This document shows positions 35,000 to 44,387 of a stretch of 64,000 nucleotides of DNA, in pieces. Origin of the DNA: an uncultured bacterium (GTDB lineage: Bacteria > Cyanobacteriota > Vampirovibrionia > Gastranaerophilales > Gastranaerophilaceae); NCBI GenBank assembly GCA_900319365.1, contig ONOE01000002.1, forward strand, positions 62,001 through 126,000. Direction: 5' to 3'. The notes under the pieces are model-generated. The model was not told where the DNA came from and did no database searches. It saw only the letters and a list, made by a program, of their open reading frames with translations. The translations under genes were made by a program, and so were the position numbers. How positions within the stretch are numbered: position 1 is the first letter of the stretch; the number at the start of each line of letters is the position of its first letter.

Positions 35000-36214
35000 A
35001 TGGATATTACAGATGGTTTATATAATCTGTGGCAAAATACCGGTATCTACAACCTTATCTTGTCACCCGATCCGAAATTGCACGGAGTTGCACAATTCCT
35101 GCATGTATTCGGACACCCTATAATGCTTGTCATTTGCTTATTCCTGTTATGGTTAGGTATTAAAAAGCAGTATGAACCTTTGCTTATGGTTCCTATCGCT
35201 TTCGGCGGCATTTTATCAAACATTGCGTTCTTGGATCCTGCTGATGCAATCGCAGGTCCGAACGGATTTTTGGGAATTATATTTAATTTTGGTATTAACA
35301 AAGGTATATTCCCGTTAGTAATCTTTATGGGTGTAGGTGCAATGACTGACTTCGGTCCGTTGATTGCTAACCCTAAAACAGCGTTATTAGGCGGTGCGGC
35401 TCAGTTCGGTATTTTCGGCGCATTGCTTTTAGCTTTATGCTGTTTCGGATTTACCTTACCTCAAGCGGGCGCTATCGGTATCATCGGTGGTGCTGACGGC
35501 CCGACATCAATCTATGTAACAAGAGCTTTGGCTCCCGAATTGTTAGGTGCAATTGCCGTTGCGGCTTATTCATATATGGCATTGGTACCCGTTATTCAAC
35601 CGCCTATTATGAAGTTGTTCACTTCAAAAGAAGACAGAATTATTCAGATGGAACAGTTAAGACCTGTTTCTAAAAGAGAAAAAATCACTTTCCCTCTTGT
35701 AATTCTGTTTATGTGTATAATTTTGTTACCGTCTGCATGTCCTTTAGTCGGTTCATTCACATTCGGTAACTTATGTAAAGAATGCGGAGTAGTTGAAAGA
35801 TTATCAGATACAATGCAAAACTCTTTAATCAACATCGTTACAATCTTCTTAGGTTTAACCGTTGGTTCAAAGTTATCCGCAGATCATTTCTTAACGGTTC
35901 AAACATTATTCATCTTAATACTCGGTATCATTGCATTCTCATTTGCAACAGGTACAGGTGTTATTATGGCTAAGATAATGAACTGGTTTGAAAAGATTGC
36001 AGCAAAAATACAGCATAGAGAACCTAAACTTATCAACCCGTTAATCGGTTCGGCAGGTGTATCTGCTGTTCCTATGGCAGCCAGAGTATCAAACAAAGTA
36101 GGTTTGGAATATAACAACCAAAACTACTTATTGATGCACGCTATGGGACCGAATGTTTCAGGTGTAATCGGTTCAGCGGTTGCTGCAGGTATCTTACTTG
36201 CTTTATGCAAATAA
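35000..36214 (+). CDS. oadB: Sodium ion-translocating decarboxylase beta subunit
   Basis: 404 residues with about ten membrane helices. This is the pump that couples decarboxylation of carboxybiotin to Na+ export. Family signatures are [21 protein letters not shown], the ion-site stretch [15 protein letters not shown] (with the conserved Asp), and [18 protein letters not shown] near the C-terminus. AGGAGG-like sequence precedes the ATG. Last gene of the birA-oadG-oadA-oadB unit, ended by a strong terminator. Confidence 0.96.
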   Translation: MDITDGLYNLWQNTGIYNLILSPDPKLHGVAQFLHVFGHPIMLVICLFLLWLGIKKQYEPLLMVPIAFGGILSNIAFLDPADAIAGPNGFLGIIFNFGINKGIFPLVIFMGVGAMTDFGPLIANPKTALLGGAAQFGIFGALLLALCCFGFTLPQAGAIGIIGGADGPTSIYVTRALAPELLGAIAVAAYSYMALVPVIQPPIMKLFTSKEDRIIQMEQLRPVSKREKITFPLVILFMCIILLPSACPLVGSFTFGNLCKECGVVERLSDTMQNSLINIVTIFLGLTVGSKLSADHFLTVQTLFILILGIIAFSFATGTGVIMAKIMNWFEKIAAKIQHREPKLINPLIGSAGVSAVPMAARVSNKVGLEYNNQNYLLMHAMGPNVSGVIGSAVAAGILLALCK

Positions 36215-36235
36215 GTATAATTATTTATAATATTT

Positions 36236-36274
36236 TAAAACAACCGTCTCAAAATCTGCGGCGGTTGTTTTTTA
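36236..36274 (+). terminator. Rho-independent terminator of the decarboxylase operon
   Basis: AAAACAACCG and CGGTTGTTTT form a stem with a loop of about 15 bases, followed by T. Confidence 0.85.
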
Positions 36275-36288
36275 TAGTAATTTTATTG

Positions 36289-36294
36289 TAAAAT
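36289..36294 (+). promoter_or_regulatory. -10 box six bases before the formyltransferase-like start codon
   Basis: TAAAAT, with TTGTTT 18 bases upstream (36265-36270, inside the preceding terminator stem). ATG at 36301 follows after six bases. No ribosome site. Confidence 0.4.
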
Positions 36295-36300
36295 TATTAT

Positions 36301-36780
36301 ATGAAAAAGATTGCGCTTTATAATACAGAATTGATTAAACCGTTCAAACAGTATTTTGCCTCTAACGATGTCGAGGTTAAAGAAATCTCATCTTTAGGCA
36401 ATACTGATGATTTTGATATGGTTATCACATATAATTGTCCTGATTTTGTTACAAAAAATTCAATAAATATTCACCCTGCTTTGCTGCCTGCCTATAAAGG
36501 CGTTTTGAATCCGATAATTGAGGCTTTTAATGACGGTGTCAAAGTAAGCGGCATTACGGTTCATAAAGGCGATAAAATCTTGGCACAGTATCCTGTTTTA
36601 TTATCAACCGATACTCATTTTGATGAATTTGAGCAAGATATGCAAAATGTTCAAAATAAACTTGTGCCTGTTGTTGTTGATTGTTTACTTCAAGATAAAG
36701 TATTTGATTTTCAGGATTTATTCAAAAGCCCGTGCGTGACATCATTAAATTGCAAAGGTTGCGGGGCATGTCATAAATAA
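36301..36780 (+). CDS. Formyltransferase-fold protein with a C-terminal cysteine cluster; catalytic Asp missing
   Basis: 159 residues, shorter than PurN (about 200). The middle matches the formyltransferase core: INIHPALLPAYKG with Asn56 and His58, then GVKVSGITVHKGD. At the place of the catalytic Asp of PurN (D-x-G-P) it has Ala95 (ILAQYPV), so classical formyl transfer is doubtful. The C-terminus adds Cys145, Cys151, Cys154 and Cys157 (CKGCGACHK), possibly a metal site. Most of the N-terminal Rossmann part is shortened. It may be a degenerate or repurposed relative. No ribosome site; a leaderless mRNA is likely. Confidence 0.6.
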   Translation: MKKIALYNTELIKPFKQYFASNDVEVKEISSLGNTDDFDMVITYNCPDFVTKNSINIHPALLPAYKGVLNPIIEAFNDGVKVSGITVHKGDKILAQYPVLLSTDTHFDEFEQDMQNVQNKLVPVVVDCLLQDKVFDFQDLFKSPCVTSLNCKGCGACHK

Positions 36781-36828
36781 AATATAAGTGAAGTAGCAAA
36801 TTTTGATATTACGGATTTTAGGAATAGT

Positions 36829-37950
36829 ATGAATATTACCCCAATTACAAATAATTATTATACAAATTACAGTAAAACAGGCTACAGATATGCTCAAAAT
36901 AATACCCTAAAGCCGCAAACACCGACGTTTCAAGGCGGAGGGATAAATGCATTCAGCGAAAAGAAATTTCATAAGTTTGAGTATTTTTTGCGTGTAATTT
37001 CAAACAGATTTTTAGACAGGGTCGAAAGCCAAACATCAAAGCAAATTACAAAAAATATTGCGCAAATAGAACCGACTTCAAGCAAGAAGTATTTAAATCA
37101 ACTTGATGCGATTAGCCGTTACTATGCAAGCAATAAAACTATAGATGTAAATATTGAAGATAAAATACTTGAGAAAGTCGCAAAAGGCGACAAATCGGTA
37201 ATTTTTATAATGAATCATTCAAATCAACGACAAGATCCGTCTATGCTTGCCGTTTTAAACAGCTTGCTTGTTGAAGCTTATGAAAAATCAGGCAAAGAAA
37301 ATAATTTTCCGATTCCCAAAATTATTTTAAACAAAGATATTTTGACTTCAATGAATCCGACAAAACGTAAGGCGTTTGAAGCATTCGGCGCTGTCGGAGT
37401 CGATGCTAACATTCATAATGCTGATAAAAGATATAATGCAAGGGCATTTTTGCCGATAATTAAAGATTTTATAAAAGACAAATGTAATATTTTTATATTT
37501 CCTGAGGGCAAACTCGCCGTAAGAAAAGAAATGAGCTTTGATTCAAGGTTTCAAACAGGTATTGCGGAACTGATAAATAAAGCCCTTGCAATTAAAAAAG
37601 AAGTTACCGTTGTTCCGGTCGGTTTTTCTTACGGAAAAGGCAAAAATAAGACCTTGAACGGTATGCAAATAGGTGAACCGGTTGTATTTAAAAGAGATAA
37701 AGATGTTACAACCGTAAGCCACGGCTCTGTTTTAAAATCAGAGTTTGGCGATAAAAGCCTCAAAGATTTCTTCTCAAAACATAAAGACGAAAATGATGTT
37801 GTAATCACATCAGGCGGTATTCCCGTTAGAAATAAAGAGGCAACCGATTATATCAAAGGAATTTTGTCAGACAACCTTGAAATCTGTGCGAAAGAAGCAA
37901 ATAAAAAGCTTAAAACTCCGTTAAATGACAACACCCCTGAAATAGTTTAA
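36829..37950 (+). CDS. Acyltransferase of the PlsC/GPAT family (putative)
   Basis: 373 residues. Residues ~120-300 look like a glycerolipid acyltransferase: MNHSNQRQDPS gives His130 and Asp136 (spacing H-x5-D, one more than the usual H-x4-D), and FIFPEGK gives the FPEG motif at 224-227. VTVVPVGFSYG follows. There is no clear membrane segment. The N-terminus has a short Asn/Tyr-rich tail ending PTFQGGG, similar in style to the tail of the protein at 48855 (VSFSGK). Probably acylates lysophosphatidate or a related acceptor; the substrate is uncertain. Confidence 0.75.
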   Translation: MNITPITNNYYTNYSKTGYRYAQNNTLKPQTPTFQGGGINAFSEKKFHKFEYFLRVISNRFLDRVESQTSKQITKNIAQIEPTSSKKYLNQLDAISRYYASNKTIDVNIEDKILEKVAKGDKSVIFIMNHSNQRQDPSMLAVLNSLLVEAYEKSGKENNFPIPKIILNKDILTSMNPTKRKAFEAFGAVGVDANIHNADKRYNARAFLPIIKDFIKDKCNIFIFPEGKLAVRKEMSFDSRFQTGIAELINKALAIKKEVTVVPVGFSYGKGKNKTLNGMQIGEPVVFKRDKDVTTVSHGSVLKSEFGDKSLKDFFSKHKDENDVVITSGGIPVRNKEATDYIKGILSDNLEICAKEANKKLKTPLNDNTPEIV

Positions 37951-37976
37951 CAGCAGATTATAAAAATAATCTGCTG
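37951..37976. terminator. Inverted repeat between convergent genes, possible terminator
   Basis: CAGCAGATTAT, loop AAAA, ATAATCTGCTG: a perfect 11-base stem directly after the acyltransferase stop. It lacks a T-run, so termination is only likely. Confidence 0.5.
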
Positions 37977-38007
37977 CATTAAATTATAAATAATTTGTAA
38001 GTTTTCT

Positions 38008-38268
38008 TTACTTATAATTACGTTTCCCGCCATTAATCCAAGGGGCAGCTTCCAAATCATCAATGTTATACTTCAAGATATAATCATTACCTGATGATTT
38101 TTTATACACCTTTGAATTTTTTTCGGCATATTGAACCTGTTTACCTTGTATAATATTGCCCTGATTGAAATAAGGCGTATAGTAATTAACTTTTTGTTGA
38201 TTTTCATCCGCATTAGCTGCAAGCGGAGCAATCATAAGTAATGCCAAAATAAAAACTGCTTTTTTCAT
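38008..38268 (-). CDS. Small secreted hypothetical protein
   Basis: 86 residues with an AGGAG ribosome site. A Sec signal peptide (KKAVFILALLMIAPLAANA, cleaved after ANA) is followed by a Tyr-, Gln- and Asn-rich mature part of about 65 residues with no cysteine. It ends in a basic GGKRNYK. No family recognised. It probably acts in the periplasm or outside the cell. Confidence 0.6.
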   Translation of the reverse strand: MKKAVFILALLMIAPLAANADENQQKVNYYTPYFNQGNIIQGKQVQYAEKNSKVYKKSSGNDYILKYNIDDLEAAPWINGGKRNYK

Positions 38269-38295
38269 TTTATATTATCTCCTGATTAATTGTTG

Positions 38296-38829
38296 TTAAT
38301 ATTTTAGCATAGAAATTATTTTCCCGCAATCATGTAATTTTTCACGCCCCTGCAAACTGTCTAATTCGATTAAGAATGCAAAGCCGACGATATCGGCATT
38401 GAGTTTGCTTACTAAATTATATGCAGCTCTAGCAGTTCCGCCTGTTGCAAGTAAATCATCCACTATAAGAACTCTTTTGCCCGGTTCTATTGAATCTTTA
38501 TGAATTTCAATGGTATCTTTTCCGTATTCAAGTCCGTAAGATTCTGAAATTGTTTCTGCGGGAAGTTTGTTGGGTTTTCTTATAGGAACAAATCCGCAGC
38601 TCATTTTGTATGCCATAGGCATTCCGAATATAAATCCTCGGCTTTCAATCCCTGCAATATAATCGATTTTATCATCTTTAAATTTATCGCAAAGATAATC
38701 AATCATAGCATGCAGAGTTTGAGCATCTTTAATTCCCGTTGTGATATCTCTGAATATTATTCCCTTTTTAGGAAAATCGGGCACAGCCCTAATCTTTTTC
38801 TTAACATCTTCTATTGACATTGTAGTCAT
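38296..38829 (-). CDS. apt: Adenine phosphoribosyltransferase
   Basis: Salvages adenine to AMP with PRPP. 177 residues from the ATG at 38829 (AAAGGAG upstream); ATG at 38820 is also possible. Family features are IRAVPDFPKKGIIFRDITTG at the start and the PRPP loop VLIVDDLLATGGTARAA. The GT2 gene ends 35 bases upstream on the same strand and may be co-transcribed. Identification is secure. Confidence 0.95.
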   Translation of the reverse strand: MTTMSIEDVKKKIRAVPDFPKKGIIFRDITTGIKDAQTLHAMIDYLCDKFKDDKIDYIAGIESRGFIFGMPMAYKMSCGFVPIRKPNKLPAETISESYGLEYGKDTIEIHKDSIEPGKRVLIVDDLLATGGTARAAYNLVSKLNADIVGFAFLIELDSLQGREKLHDCGKIISMLKY

Positions 38830-38864
38830 TTTTTTATTTCTCCTTTATTAAGTTTTTAAGATTC

Positions 38865-40232
38865 TTACATTTTCAGAAGTTTTCTCAATTCTTCTTTTGC
38901 CTGTCTGATTTTATCTTTTGCCTTTTGAATTGCACGTTCATGCATTACAAGTCCGTGAGCAGTTTTGCCCCATTCCAAATCTTTTTTCTTGAACAGAATT
39001 TTAGCACCGATAAAGATTACAAGCGGGAACCATATAATAAAGACATAAGCCGATGTAATGACAGACTGAGTGAAAGCGTCGATTCTGCTGAGATTATCGT
39101 ATTTGCGCAAAGCGTAGCGGAATGAGAGCATAAATGCTATACCGATTATAATGCCCATAATAACAGAGGACATTAAAACAGTCGGCGGTGCACCTTTTAC
39201 AAAAATCTTTAATATCAATAAAAATATTTCAATAATGAACCATGTCGGCAATATAAATTCTGAAATATAAGCAATGGTATCAAGACGAACCCTCAACGAC
39301 ATTTTATTTGATGTCATGATTCCGCCGAAATATTCAAGATATCTTCTTATTGTCCCTTCAAGCCATCTTCTTCTTTGTCTGTACAAAGGCCAAAGATACA
39401 TTATACCTTCTTCATAAACAATTGTATCTTTGCAAAATCTGACGTCCCAGCCTTTTATATGAAGTCTTGTAGATAAATCCAAATCGTCTGTTATAGTATA
39501 ATTGTTCCACCCGCCGACATCTTCTAATGCTTTGCGTTTAATAAGTTCGCCGTTACCTCTCAATTCAACAGCGCCTTTAACCGCATCACGACTGACCTGA
39601 CATGAAGTGTCCATTGTCATTTCATTATTCTGACATTTGGTTAGCAGGTTGATATCTTTATTTCTTATGACTTTTCTTGCCTGAACAGCACCGACATCAT
39701 CAGGTTCAAGCTCATATACAAGATTTGTCAAAAAATCTTTATCCATTCTTGCATCCGCATCAAAAACCAAAACCGCTTCGCCTTTTGCAATTTTTAAGGC
39801 ATTATTTAAAACGGCAGATTTGCCGGGGAACGCATTTTTATCTCTTACTAAAACTTTAAATCTTTCGCCATATACGGGCTCTAAGGATTTTAAAACCTGC
39901 GCCGTATTATCCGTACTTCTGTCATCGATTGCTATAACTTCATAATTCGGGTAGTCCATTTTGAAAACGGCTTCCACAGTTGCAGCGATGACAGAATCTT
40001 CATTGTGTGCGGGAATCATAACCGACACAAACGGTTTATAATTTTCGTTTTTAACTTTCGGGTGCTTTAATTCTTGCCTTGAATGTACTTTAGTTGCCAG
40101 AGTAGCGACTATAAAATATAGCGCCATAAGAGCAACAAGTATTCCAAGCCCCCAATCGGTGTAATTTTGGAAGATTATTATGAAAGCAGTAATGACTGCT
40201 ATAAATATAAAAAGTAAGATTCTTTCTTTCAT
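38865..40232 (-). CDS. Membrane glycosyltransferase family 2 (polysaccharide synthase type)
   Basis: 455 residues. Two N-terminal membrane helices, a cytoplasmic GT2 domain and two or three C-terminal helices. Processive-synthase motifs are present: VMIPAHNEDSVI, DDRSTDNT, DADARM, TDDLDLSTR and the QRRRWLEG motif. This layout is found in hyaluronan, chitin, cellulose and PNAG synthases. It probably makes an extracellular or envelope polysaccharide from a sugar nucleotide. Ends in a basic coiled tail. Product unknown. Confidence 0.85.
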   Translation of the reverse strand: MKERILLFIFIAVITAFIIIFQNYTDWGLGILVALMALYFIVATLATKVHSRQELKHPKVKNENYKPFVSVMIPAHNEDSVIAATVEAVFKMDYPNYEVIAIDDRSTDNTAQVLKSLEPVYGERFKVLVRDKNAFPGKSAVLNNALKIAKGEAVLVFDADARMDKDFLTNLVYELEPDDVGAVQARKVIRNKDINLLTKCQNNEMTMDTSCQVSRDAVKGAVELRGNGELIKRKALEDVGGWNNYTITDDLDLSTRLHIKGWDVRFCKDTIVYEEGIMYLWPLYRQRRRWLEGTIRRYLEYFGGIMTSNKMSLRVRLDTIAYISEFILPTWFIIEIFLLILKIFVKGAPPTVLMSSVIMGIIIGIAFMLSFRYALRKYDNLSRIDAFTQSVITSAYVFIIWFPLVIFIGAKILFKKKDLEWGKTAHGLVMHERAIQKAKDKIRQAKEELRKLLKM

Positions 40233-40361
40233 ATCTTAAATCCCAATAATTATATTGTAGCAAAAATAAAAAAAATTTGCCTTAAAATTGAAAAATTTAT
40301 TATCAACAAGCCTGAAATAAGCTCTATTATTGTAACGAAGTGTTAAAATTCGTAAATATAC

Positions 40362-40389
40362 TTGCATTATGGGAAAAAATCCATATAAT
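40362..40389 (+). promoter_or_regulatory. Predicted sigma-70 promoter of the HU gene
   Basis: TTGCAT (40362-40367), 16 bases, TATAAT (40384-40389), about 30 bases before the HU start codon. This argues that in-frame ATG codons further upstream are not used. Confidence 0.75.
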
Positions 40390-40419
40390 AGTATGGTACA
40401 CAAGAAAAGGAGTTTAATT

Positions 40420-40698
40420 ATGAACAAAGAAGAATTAGTACAAGAAATTTCAAAAAAAGCAAATGTTAGCCAAAAAGAAGCTGCATTAGTTTTATCATCA
40501 TTGGTTGATACTATTCAAAATACTGTTAAAAAAGGACACAAAGTAACTTTGGTTGGTTTTGGTACATTTGAATCACGTAAGAGAGCGGCAAGAACAGGCA
40601 GAAACCCTCAAACAGGCAAAGAATTAAAAATCCCTGCTAAAACTGTTCCTGCTTTCTCTGCAGGTAAAAAATTCAAAGTTGCCGTTAACGGTAAGTAA
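40420..40698 (+). CDS. HU family DNA-binding protein
   Basis: 92 residues, the standard length. ATG 40420 has AAAAGGAG seven bases upstream. Features are the N-terminal helices (MNKEELVQEISKKANVSQKE), the GFGTFE strand and the DNA-minor-groove arm RTGRNPQTGKELKIPA. This nucleoid protein bends and compacts DNA. It is a single gene with its own promoter and terminator. Whether it acts alone or has paralogues elsewhere is unknown. Confidence 0.96.
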   Translation: MNKEELVQEISKKANVSQKEAALVLSSLVDTIQNTVKKGHKVTLVGFGTFESRKRAARTGRNPQTGKELKIPAKTVPAFSAGKKFKVAVNGK

Positions 40699-40723
40699 TC
40701 AGCTAACAAAAAATTAACAAAAA

Positions 40724-40768
40724 AGAAGTATCCTATTTGTGTTATACAGATGGGATACTTTTTTTTTA
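40724..40768 (+). terminator. Rho-independent terminator after HU
   Basis: AAGTATCC and GGATACTT with an internal paired stretch, then nine T. Confidence 0.85.
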
Positions 40769-40817
40769 AGCATATTCCTGATATATTTAGATAGTTATAA
40801 GGAAAGAAGATTTTAGC

Positions 40818-41441
40818 ATGCTTAGCGCATTATTTTCAACATTTATCGGTTGGCTTGAACATATTATATCAAACTGGGGCGCATGGGGTATTTCGGGTAT
40901 AATGATGCTTGAATCATGCAACATTCCTATCCCGAGCGAAGCAACCCTGCCGTTTGCAGGCTATCTTGTGTCTAAAGGTGAATTAAACTTTCATCTTGTC
41001 GCATGGGCAGGAGCTATAGGGTGCTTACTGGGATCTATTCCGTCGTACTATCTGGGATATTTCGGCGGAAGAAAGTTTATTGAAAAATACGGGAAATATT
41101 TTCTTGTTTCTCAAAAAGACCTTGATGATGCTGATAAATGGGTTGAAAAATACGGCGATTGGTCATTTTTCTTATGCCGAATGCTGCCGATTGTTCGAAC
41201 ATTTATATCTTTGCCCGCAGGGATATTAAGAGCTAAGAAAAGATTTTTCTTTACTATGACATTTTTAGGATCGCTAATCTGGTGTTATGTCCTTGTATAT
41301 GCGGGAATGGAACTTGGTGAAAATATCGAAAAAATTAAACCGCTATGGCACAAGTTTGATGAGCTCATTCTTTCAATATGCCTTGTACTGGGCTTATATT
41401 ACATTTACAGACACGTTAGAAATTTCAAAAAGCATTCTTAA
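40818..41441 (+). CDS. DedA family membrane protein
   Basis: 207 residues with four to five membrane helices. Family features are the re-entrant start ESCNIPIPSEATLPFAGYL and the GRMLP-like FLCRMLPIVRTFISLPAGI. DedA/VTT proteins flip lipids such as undecaprenyl phosphate and support envelope stability. A ribosome site AAGGAAAG lies about 12 bases before the ATG. Convergent with murI. Confidence 0.9.
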   Translation: MLSALFSTFIGWLEHIISNWGAWGISGIMMLESCNIPIPSEATLPFAGYLVSKGELNFHLVAWAGAIGCLLGSIPSYYLGYFGGRKFIEKYGKYFLVSQKDLDDADKWVEKYGDWSFFLCRMLPIVRTFISLPAGILRAKKRFFFTMTFLGSLIWCYVLVYAGMELGENIEKIKPLWHKFDELILSICLVLGLYYIYRHVRNFKKHS

Positions 41442-41462
41442 AATTGCTTTCGGACTTATGTT

Positions 41463-42266
41463 CTAAAACCGGAGCAATCGAACTTCTTTATCTATCGGAT
41501 AAAACATTTTTGCAGCTTTTTTAAACTGTTGAGGATTTGAACTCACGTAAAATTCCTCATTGCCCGATTTTGTTGAAGTGCTGAGTAATTTACTGCTTTT
41601 CAAATCATCTGCAATGTATTTTGCAAAAGGTTTTGCAGGGTCAATAAATAAATTCTCGGGCGCAAATTCAGACAATACAGGCAGCAAATACGGATAATGA
41701 GTACAGCCTAATACTATTTTATCAGGTTTATTTTTGAGCATTTTGTCTAAATCCGATTTAATAACCTCAATACTTTGGGGTTCATTTATAATATTTTTTT
41801 CTACAAAGCCGGCCCAATCTGGGCAATATTGACCGTAAACTTTGATTTTTGAATTGAATTTTGAAATTTCATTCGGGTAAGCATGTGAATTTATGGTAGA
41901 TTTTGTGGCAAATATCCCGAGGCGCTCAACATCAAGTAAAGATAAGACCTTTGCTACAGATTGAACAATCGGATACAATTTAAATCCATACAAATTTTTT
42001 ATATCATTGTATACTGTTGAAGATGTAGTATTGCAAGCCATAACAACCGCTTTGCACCCGTTTTGGTAAAAGAATTTAAGAATATTTTTTGAATATGAAA
42101 TAAGCTGTTCTTTTGTTTTTTCACCATAAGGAACATGAACGGTATCGCCGTAATAAAGATAATTTTCATTAGGCAAAAGTTTTTTAACTTCTTTTAAAAC
42201 CGATAATCCGCCTACACCCGAATCAAAAAAACCGATTGGCGCATTATTTTCTTCTGAAGTAGTCAT
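41463..42266 (-). CDS. murI: Glutamate racemase
   Basis: Makes D-glutamate for peptidoglycan. 267 residues. The two catalytic cysteines are visible in MACNTTSSTVY and VLGCTHYPYLLPVL, and the start has FFDSGVGGLSVLKEV. AGAGGG lies before the ATG, and the start codon overlaps the end of the amidase gene by 23 bases, which indicates coupling of two wall genes. Identification is secure. Confidence 0.96.
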   Translation of the reverse strand: MTTSEENNAPIGFFDSGVGGLSVLKEVKKLLPNENYLYYGDTVHVPYGEKTKEQLISYSKNILKFFYQNGCKAVVMACNTTSSTVYNDIKNLYGFKLYPIVQSVAKVLSLLDVERLGIFATKSTINSHAYPNEISKFNSKIKVYGQYCPDWAGFVEKNIINEPQSIEVIKSDLDKMLKNKPDKIVLGCTHYPYLLPVLSEFAPENLFIDPAKPFAKYIADDLKSSKLLSTSTKSGNEEFYVSSNPQQFKKAAKMFYPIDKEVRLLRF

Positions 42267-44118
42267 CTATACCCTCTACTATAGCTTTTGCGGTTGCATT
42301 TTTACGGGCTTCCGTAACAAGCTGACCTCTTTCCCATGCGTTGGAAATAAAGCCTATTTCGGCTAATACTGCCGGCGCTGTAGTATGATTTATAACATAA
42401 AATCTTGATTTAAACAAGCCGCGGTCTTTAGATTTCACATTATTAAGCATTGCGGCATGAATACATTTTGCAAGCAACAGACTGTTGTCTTTGTAATAGT
42501 GAGTTTCAAGCCCGGTCGGAGAATCGCTGTTGCTTGAATTTACATGTATACTTACAAAGATATCGGGATTAACCCTTTCGCTTATTGCAACTCTGTCTTT
42601 TAATGATACATAAGTATCGTTTGTTCTGGTCATTGAAACCACATACCCTTTGTTTCTTAACATCTTTTCAACACGTTTTGAAACATCAAGGGTTATATCT
42701 TTTTCATTTATACCGTTTCTTAAAGCTCCGTAATCCGTTCCGCCATGACCTGCATCAATTACGACATAGCGCTTTCCGTCATGCTTTCTTTTTGTAACAG
42801 CAGGCAAAGTTACGGGCGTTACCTTTATTTCTTGCTCGACATTTTCAACTACGGGTTTATATTCGCTTGGAATATGGAGTTTAATTCTTAAAGTCTTGCC
42901 GTTGCTGCCTAAATATACATCAGCTTCATACCCGCTTTTTACAGGCAAAGAGAACTTTGCACCTCCGTTTTTTATATCGGTCATTTCAAGCGTTTCAAAC
43001 GGAGTTTTGCGGAGCTCTGATTTTATCGCACCGCTGTAATAGTTATCGACATTGTATAAATACAATTCGAATTTATCGCTTGTTCTGCTTACCCCGAATA
43101 TCAACGGATTAGAAAAAGCCAGTTTCATGGAATAATTAAATTTATCGCCTTTTTCAGACGTTACTCCAATCATATTAACGGTTGAAAAATATAGATTAAG
43201 GGGACTTGTCGTTTTTGTATTAAGAATGGCAAGCTTTTGGGTATCATCGTAAATTACGGGAATATATTTTTCTGGGTTTGGAGTTTTTATGACAATTCTT
43301 GCCGTGCTGCTGTTAAATTGACCGATTCTTAAAACATCTGTTCCCAAGGCTATATCTTTGTTTCTCAAAACAGGGTTTACAACCGCATTATTAATATCAA
43401 GAACAAGCCTTGAGGGGTTAGCAAGATGTACGGGCTTTGCAAGCGTATACGTTCCGATTCCGTGAATAATCGGCGTTGTTCCTTTCAAGGTAACACTATC
43501 GATATAATATTTTGATCTTAGCATTAAAGCTTTGGTTGCAAGTATATTTTGCGAATTTTGGTTCGCATTTGAAACAAATGCCGAATTTATTTCACCTATT
43601 GTGTTTTTTGATTGATAAAGTTTTCGGTGAATATTTATATTCTCATACAGAGGATTTGTGCCGGACTCTTTGTAAACCTCTTGGAAATAGTAATTTGTCG
43701 GTTTTGGTCTTTCAAAAGTAACAAAAAGCGTATTATTTAACTTTTTTAACCCTATATCAGAAGGCGAAAAATTATCCGAATAATTGAGCGAAACACGCAC
43801 AATATCAGGCATTCTTGAAATTTGTGTTACATGAACTTCTATAATATTGTCGCTATCAATAACATAATCTTTTGCCGAACCGTTTATTAAAGCAGGCTGC
43901 AAGTCAAAATACGCAATTTTATTCACCTCATCAACGGTAAGCTGAGGTTTGGGCGAAAATGCGGTATCGAAATTATCAAAAGTATTTAATGCAAGAAATG
44001 ATGCCGAATCGTCAAATACAACGGAAGTAATATTCATCGATTGAGCGTAACATTGCATAAAGAACAAATTCAGGATAAATATAAATACTAAAAATAATTT
44101 TGAAATAATACGTTTCAT
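42244..44118 (-). CDS. N-acetylmuramoyl-L-alanine amidase with AMIN-type domains
   Basis: 624 residues from the ATG at 44118 (AGGGA five bases upstream). A signal peptide is followed by two AMIN-like beta regions, one near the start and one around residues 215-300 (YTLAKPVHLANPSRLVLDI, FNSSTARIVI). A further all-beta part precedes a C-terminal Amidase_3 domain: VVIDAGHGGTDYG, then a conserved glutamate in LDVSKRVEKML, VSIHVNSSNS and LAEIGFISN. It cuts stem peptides from peptidoglycan at the septum; AMIN domains direct it there. Overlaps murI. Confidence 0.92.
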   Translation of the reverse strand: MKRIISKLFLVFIFILNLFFMQCYAQSMNITSVVFDDSASFLALNTFDNFDTAFSPKPQLTVDEVNKIAYFDLQPALINGSAKDYVIDSDNIIEVHVTQISRMPDIVRVSLNYSDNFSPSDIGLKKLNNTLFVTFERPKPTNYYFQEVYKESGTNPLYENINIHRKLYQSKNTIGEINSAFVSNANQNSQNILATKALMLRSKYYIDSVTLKGTTPIIHGIGTYTLAKPVHLANPSRLVLDINNAVVNPVLRNKDIALGTDVLRIGQFNSSTARIVIKTPNPEKYIPVIYDDTQKLAILNTKTTSPLNLYFSTVNMIGVTSEKGDKFNYSMKLAFSNPLIFGVSRTSDKFELYLYNVDNYYSGAIKSELRKTPFETLEMTDIKNGGAKFSLPVKSGYEADVYLGSNGKTLRIKLHIPSEYKPVVENVEQEIKVTPVTLPAVTKRKHDGKRYVVIDAGHGGTDYGALRNGINEKDITLDVSKRVEKMLRNKGYVVSMTRTNDTYVSLKDRVAISERVNPDIFVSIHVNSSNSDSPTGLETHYYKDNSLLLAKCIHAAMLNNVKSKDRGLFKSRFYVINHTTAPAVLAEIGFISNAWERGQLVTEARKNATAKAIVEGIDDYFRRK

Positions 44119-44247
44119 GATATTCCCTATAATAATTATAAATAACAATACGATAATGGCAAATATGTTACGCCAAAAAGATTTTTACTTGAAAAAATAA
44201 AATGTTTTGAGTAAAATAAAGGTGTTGAAAGTTTAAATATAACTTAT

Positions 44248-44321
<74 letters not shown>

Positions 44322-44327
44322 AGTTTT

Positions 44328-44356
44328 AAAAGATAAGGTCTGAAACCTTATCTTTT
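44328..44356. terminator. Terminator after tRNA-Arg
   Basis: AAAAGATAAGGT, five-base loop, ACCTTATCTTTT: a near-symmetric stem that can work in both directions and lies between tRNA-Arg and the convergent L,D-transpeptidase. Confidence 0.8.
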
Positions 44357-44387
44357 TACATATTGTATATCTTTAATTTCTATTTAC

